Source of the DNA: Ettlia oleoabundans
Taxonomy: Eukaryota; Chlorophyta; Chlorophyceae; Chlamydomonadales
DNA: 11,868 nt
Reading direction: 5' to 3'
Assembly: GCA_019693395.1 (NCBI GenBank)
Contig: JAAMXP010002078.1
Span: 1 to 11,868, forward strand
A program made the position numbers and the translations under genes. Below the pieces are notes generated by a model. The model did no database searches. It saw nothing but the letters and a program-made list of their open reading frames with translations, and had not been told where the DNA came from. Shown piece by piece: positions 8,705 to 11,868 of the stretch. Position 1 is the stretch's first letter; each line of letters starts with the position of its first letter.

Positions 8705-10553
8705 TCAAACTCGTTCTTGCTGCCAGGTTGCCAGGTACTCCTCATGAAGCGCCTCAAGGTAGCGGCGCCCCCGCTCAGCACCCACCAACCCGTACAGCTG
8801 CTGCAGCGCCAATCGCGCAGAGTGCTCCGCCGCAAGCAGTGCTGCTGCAGATGCGCCGCTATCCTTCCTAGCTGATGCCCCTGTGGCGGTAGGACTGGAT
8901 GATGACTCCATGCTGCCGCCATGCAGAGGTGGTAACAAACTTGCTGCCGTCTGCCCCACCGGGCGCTGCTTGCGGGCCACATCTGCCATGAAGTGGCGGA
9001 AGCTACGGCGCTTGCCTGGCTTTGGAACAAGCTCAAGATTGCGCGCCAGGCAGTTGGCTGGACAGCCATCCCGGAATGCAACACTGGCCAGAGATGCCGG
9101 GAATGCTACGCCGCCCAACAAGCACACTTCCACCGTCCATGCCGCCAGCTGTGTGCTCTTGCCATGAGGGCCTGTGGTGGTGTGCAGGCTTCCCGCCCCC
9201 CGGAATCCCGCAGTCCAGGCATGTGCTTCAAAGTACCGCTGCATACGGGGGTCGAACAGTGCCAGCACGCTGCGCCCACTACGCAGTGTGCGCTCGTACA
9301 GCATCCCCTCGCTGCAAGTGGGATGCCAGCACAGGGAAGGTTGTATGTGGGGGATGGAGGGATGCTTGGAAGTGGGGCGGCAAAGGGGTGATGTGAGGGC
9401 TCAGGGCTGGGAGGGGCATGAAGCAAAGAAAGACAGGCTGCCGGGTGCGAGATGAGGCCGGGCAATGCGTAGAATACTCTCGACACAGGCACCATTCGAC
9501 CCCAATGCAGAAAAGCTCAGGCAACTAATATGGCTGTCGCTTGTCATGCATAAAAAAAAACACACCAACAGACCAGTGAAAACAGAACACATTAAACCAG
9601 ACCACAAAAGCCTCAACTAGAAGCACCCAGCAGCCTGAAAAGGCATTTTGAAAAGAAGCCGGCGCAGCGCACGCACCTGTAGTGCTGGCGCACGGCAACT
9701 AGGTAGGCCCTCCGCTCGTCTGTGCCCATCTCTCGCCATCTGCAGCAACGTGCAGAGGATCCAGTCAGCAAGCGAGCAGGAGGGTTGAAGGCAGGGTGGT
9801 TGAAGGTGTGCCTGTTGAATATTGATTGCTTCAGCAGTAGAACATAAATAGTGGTTGACTGTTGTTATGCTTCCGCCTTTGTTGTGCGTCATATTTCTAA
9901 GTGATGTAACGGGCCATGCATTTAGCTCAGCAGTGAATCCAAGGAAAACGGCAATCGTCAGAATGCCACCATGGCTTTGACCGTGCATGGGAAGGATGCG
10001 CTGGATCGTATTTTCCGCGACGCTAGAGGCATCAGAACAAAACCGGCAGGTACGGCACAAGCACTCACGGTTTGGACAGCTGTGGCAGCTGCCACAGCTC
10101 TCCCTGATCATCTCCTCGCTTGCTAAGCACTCCTTGTGCGCGATCCAAGGCATCCTGTGCCGTGCTGCTGATGCTGCTGGCCGTGGCGAGCTTGTGTTGC
10201 ACGCCGTCAAAAGCGGCGGCCAGCTGAGTCAGCATCTGACGAAGCTCCTTTGGCGGAGGATCGGCATCAGCAGCATTGGAATCAGCTTGCACTGCATGCT
10301 GTCCTGCTGCTGTTGTTTCTGCCGCTGTTGCTGACGGAAGCTGCACTGAACGTTGCAGACGGGGCGGTTGTCGGCAACCGTGTGTGCGTGGGGGCGCTGC
10401 TCGCCATAGCGGCCCTGCTGCCTCGCCAACCAGGCTAATGTTACCTCCCCTGCACGCATGGTGACCAGATGCTTTGAATAGTCTCAATTGGGGCGCCTTG
10501 GCGGCGCGGTGCGCAGGCGGAATGGCAGGAGTACAAGACGCCGACCTTTGCAT
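8705..10553 (-). CDS. Unrecognised 384-residue protein, three exons, possible organelle targeting
   Basis: Exons 10069-10553, 9677-9739 and 8705-9311, joined through GTGAGT and GTGCGT donors and TGCAG acceptors in matching phases (2, 2); stop TGA at 8707-8705. Total 1155 nt including the stop. The first 43 residues lack Asp and Glu and are rich in Ala, Arg, Ser and Pro (MQRSASCTPAIPPAHRAAKA at the start), as in algal plastid or mitochondrial transit peptides. After an Ala/Thr-rich stretch come a helix (ELRQMLTQLAAAFDGVQHKL), a compact exon (WREMGTDERRAYLVAVRQHY), a folded-looking core (VLALFDPRMQRYFEAHAW, VEVCLLGGVAF, RRSFRHFMADVARKQ), a Ser-rich linker and a C-terminal helix (RRYLEALHEEYLATWQQERV). 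No catalytic motif is recognised. Alternative start: ATG at 10459 with a five-codon exon (10445-10459), donor GAG/GTAACA, and acceptor before 10340; this is also frame-consistent and would remove the transit-like segment. Confidence 0.7.
10078..10099. repeat. Perfect 22-bp palindrome in coding sequence
   Basis: The 22 bases equal their own reverse complement: the half-site AGCTGTGGCAG is followed at once by its inverse. It lies in the first exon of the unknown gene, encodes part of LWQLPQL, and starts 9 bases before the GTGAGT donor at 10068. Confidence 0.9.
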
Positions 10554-10814
10554 TCCGGCAGCCTTGAGACAACCCGATTAACCTGCAAAATGTAACACCA
10601 ATAGCCCGAGGGGATTTGCCAAACGTCAGCTCTACCCTCGGATTCTTTGCCGTGGTCTGCATGCTGCGCCCGCTCTCCGGCTCACTGGCTGCTTCTTTGA
10701 CATGGACGAGTAGTATTTCTCGCCGTACAGCCAAATTATATAGCTACACATATCCTGCTCGCCGTTCAGCGGTCACACAAGCCGCAGCAACCTGGGGCAC
10801 TGCTTGGGGGCGCC
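10554..10814. promoter_or_regulatory. Divergent promoter region between the unknown gene and the DUF8204-like gene
   Basis: The two flanking genes point away from each other with about 260 bases between the proposed start codons. On the plus strand a TATA-like TTATATAG lies at 10736-10743, 72 bases before the ATG at 10815, a reasonable place for a leader of moderate length. On the minus strand a sequence like a splice acceptor (CATTTTGCAG, ending near 10581) could mean an intron in the 5' leader of the minus gene. Which elements are used cannot be told from sequence. Confidence 0.4.
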
Positions 10815-11761
10815 ATGCAGCAGCCGCAGCCTGAAGGAAGCCAGGAGGAGCCTAGGAAGGCAGCCAAGTGCTGCCTGGGAGCACTCTACTTTTCGGAGCA
10901 TCGCTACGCCTCTCAGAAGCCGCCGGTGAGCGTTACTTCAATGCCTAGAGTGTAGACGAAACCATAAAATATTGCTGCTGGGCGCCAAAGGCGCCTGGGT
11001 TTGGGTCAAGGCCAGGGCGTGTGTCTCCGCCCGCCTGCCGCCGTTCACACCCGCTCTGCTGCCCTCTCTGCTTTGGTGCCAGGTGTGTGCTGGCTTTGCC
11101 AAACGGCTGAAGCCAACAGACGACACAACGCAGCTGCCAACGGACTCGGTGCCTGGCGGCGACTTCAAGTGAGCAAGAGCGGCGGGCAGGCAGGGACCGC
11201 TATTGCATCGTTGCACCATTTGCTCTGCCATCATTTTACCGAGCACTGGAAGATCTAATATTTATCCACAGCCTGTATGCGTGCTCTGCTGCAGATGCCT
11301 CACATCGTACATGTGGCAGCACGTGTGCTTCAATTGCATTGTGGCGTATGCTGCCGGCATCCCTCACGGGTCTCACGCGCCCCGCCGCTGCCCCTGCTTT
11401 TCACCTCTGTGTCATGCGCATCACACAGGTATATCTGCCTTGGTTACTCTGCTTGGGATGAGGAGGCGTTAAAGCGCGCGGCTGCCAAGCGCAGCAGCCA
11501 AGCAGAGGCAGTACAGCTACCGTACTGCGAGGGGCTGGAGGTAGTCTCTGCCGCAGCAGTCACACCCCGCCCCGAGCTTATGGGTGCTGGCGGCCCCGAT
11601 CTATTGGCAGCCGGCGGCGGCAACAGCGGCGCCCCGGCAGCACCGGGGGACCAGGAAGGCGGTGGCGACGTGCGGCAGCGGCCTGGCAGAAGCTTTGTGC
11701 CGGGGGCGGGGCGGCTGCCGGATGTGCCAGATAACATGGACTGGGATCGATTCAAAGAGCG
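10815..11761 (+). CDS. DUF8204-like plant/algal Cys protein (partial, continues past the right edge)
   Basis: Exons 10815-10925, 11083-11168 and 11429-11761, with GTGAGC donors and CAG acceptors, phases 0 and 2. The ATG at 10815 follows GCGCC. Residues 19-28 (CCLGALYFSE), 38-45 (VCAGFAKR), 64-73 (DFKYICLGYS) and 95-103 (QLPYCEGLE) follow the order of a land-plant family of small proteins that I recall with CKGCLYYSS, C.G..R, DFKYAC.GYS and LP.C.GLE; I believe it is catalogued as DUF8204, function unknown. After residue 103 the protein becomes Ala/Gly/Pro-rich and low in structure, then reads DNMDWDRFKER. The GTGGGT donor at 11762 is in phase 2, so I end exon 3 at 11761; reading through instead gives a stop at 11841-11843. 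The spaced Cys residues (19/20, 39, 69, 99) could bind a metal, which is inference. Confidence 0.8.
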
Positions 11762-11868
11762 GTGGGTGGCGGGCCTGCATTGCTCTGAGCTGCCGATTGC
11801 TTGTGCCCAGCGTAGGAATCGGTCGCAATGTGCTTCGCCTTAAGGGGCTGGATTGCGCGGGGGTGTGG

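Noticed and set aside
9160..9190. GPHGKST motif as a possible P-loop in the unknown protein
   Set aside because: The Walker A pattern needs a Gly five positions before the GK Gly; here that position is Thr.
9677..10080. HMG-box-like reading of KPWREMGTDERRAYL
   Set aside because: Only a short similarity to the start of an HMG-box second helix; the rest of the box is not there.
9617..10210. 197-codon minus-strand open frame
   Set aside because: It crosses the intron 9740-10068 in a frame different from the exon 9677-9739, whose other frame joins both neighbours in phase.
10441..10734. 97-codon minus-strand open frame upstream of the unknown gene
   Set aside because: It does not join any downstream exon in phase and lies in the divergent promoter region. 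It could be part of a leader, but there is no support for a protein.
11277..11428. Start of a 188-codon plus-strand open frame before exon 3 of the DUF8204-like gene
   Set aside because: This part precedes a CAG acceptor and matches nothing. The family motif DFK/YICLGYS is restored only by splicing 11168 to 11429.
1..11868. tRNA/rRNA genes, CRISPR arrays, transposon ends, viral genes
   Set aside because: None of the expected sequences (A/B boxes with cloverleaf, spaced direct repeats, reverse transcriptase or transposase motifs) were seen on either strand.

Overview
The window looks like intron-rich nuclear DNA of a green alga. The reasons are many short exons of about 50 to 190 bp, introns of about 100 to 600 bp, acceptors that are nearly always (T/C)GCAG, donors mostly of the form GTGNGT, Ala/Gln-rich linkers, CTG/CAG and GGCA low-complexity tracts, and a gene whose best match I recall is a land-plant/algal protein family. 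A chlorophyte (Volvox/Scenedesmus-like base composition) is my inference; the species cannot be named. No bacterial operons, RNA genes, CRISPR arrays or transposase genes were seen.

Layout. (1) Positions 17-8459, minus strand: one long gene of at least 22 exons, running off the left edge. All exon phases join without a break to give 882 codons. It encodes a ubiquitin-conjugating (E2) protein whose C-terminal half follows the C-terminal part of animal BIRC6 (BRUCE/Apollon): a Lys-Gly-x-Gly-Tyr-Gly/Trp-Asp segment, a helical region, then a catalytic UBC domain with Cys-852. Upstream of this lies a second, UBE2Q-like E2 fold that appears to have lost its catalytic Cys, and at the N-terminus a region ending in a possible BRCT-like tail. 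No BIR domain is visible. Two introns (possibly three) have GC instead of GT donors. (2) 8460-8704: short spacer. (3) 8705-10553, minus strand: a three-exon gene for a 384-residue unrecognised protein with a transit-peptide-like N-terminus. (4) 10554-10814: a compact divergent promoter region. (5) 10815-11761, plus strand: the first three exons of a gene for a Cys-containing protein of a plant family (DUF8204-like, from memory), running off the right edge.

The introns hold small duplications of neighbouring exon/splice-site sequence, including a 101-bp-offset copy of the start of one exon, and low-complexity tracts. A perfect 22-bp palindrome lies in coding sequence just upstream of a donor site.

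How they may work together: genes 1 and 2 are in the same direction and close together, while gene 3 is divergent from gene 2. In a eukaryote this gives little evidence of shared function. The item of most interest is the compact BIRC6-like protein that carries two E2 folds, one apparently inactive.
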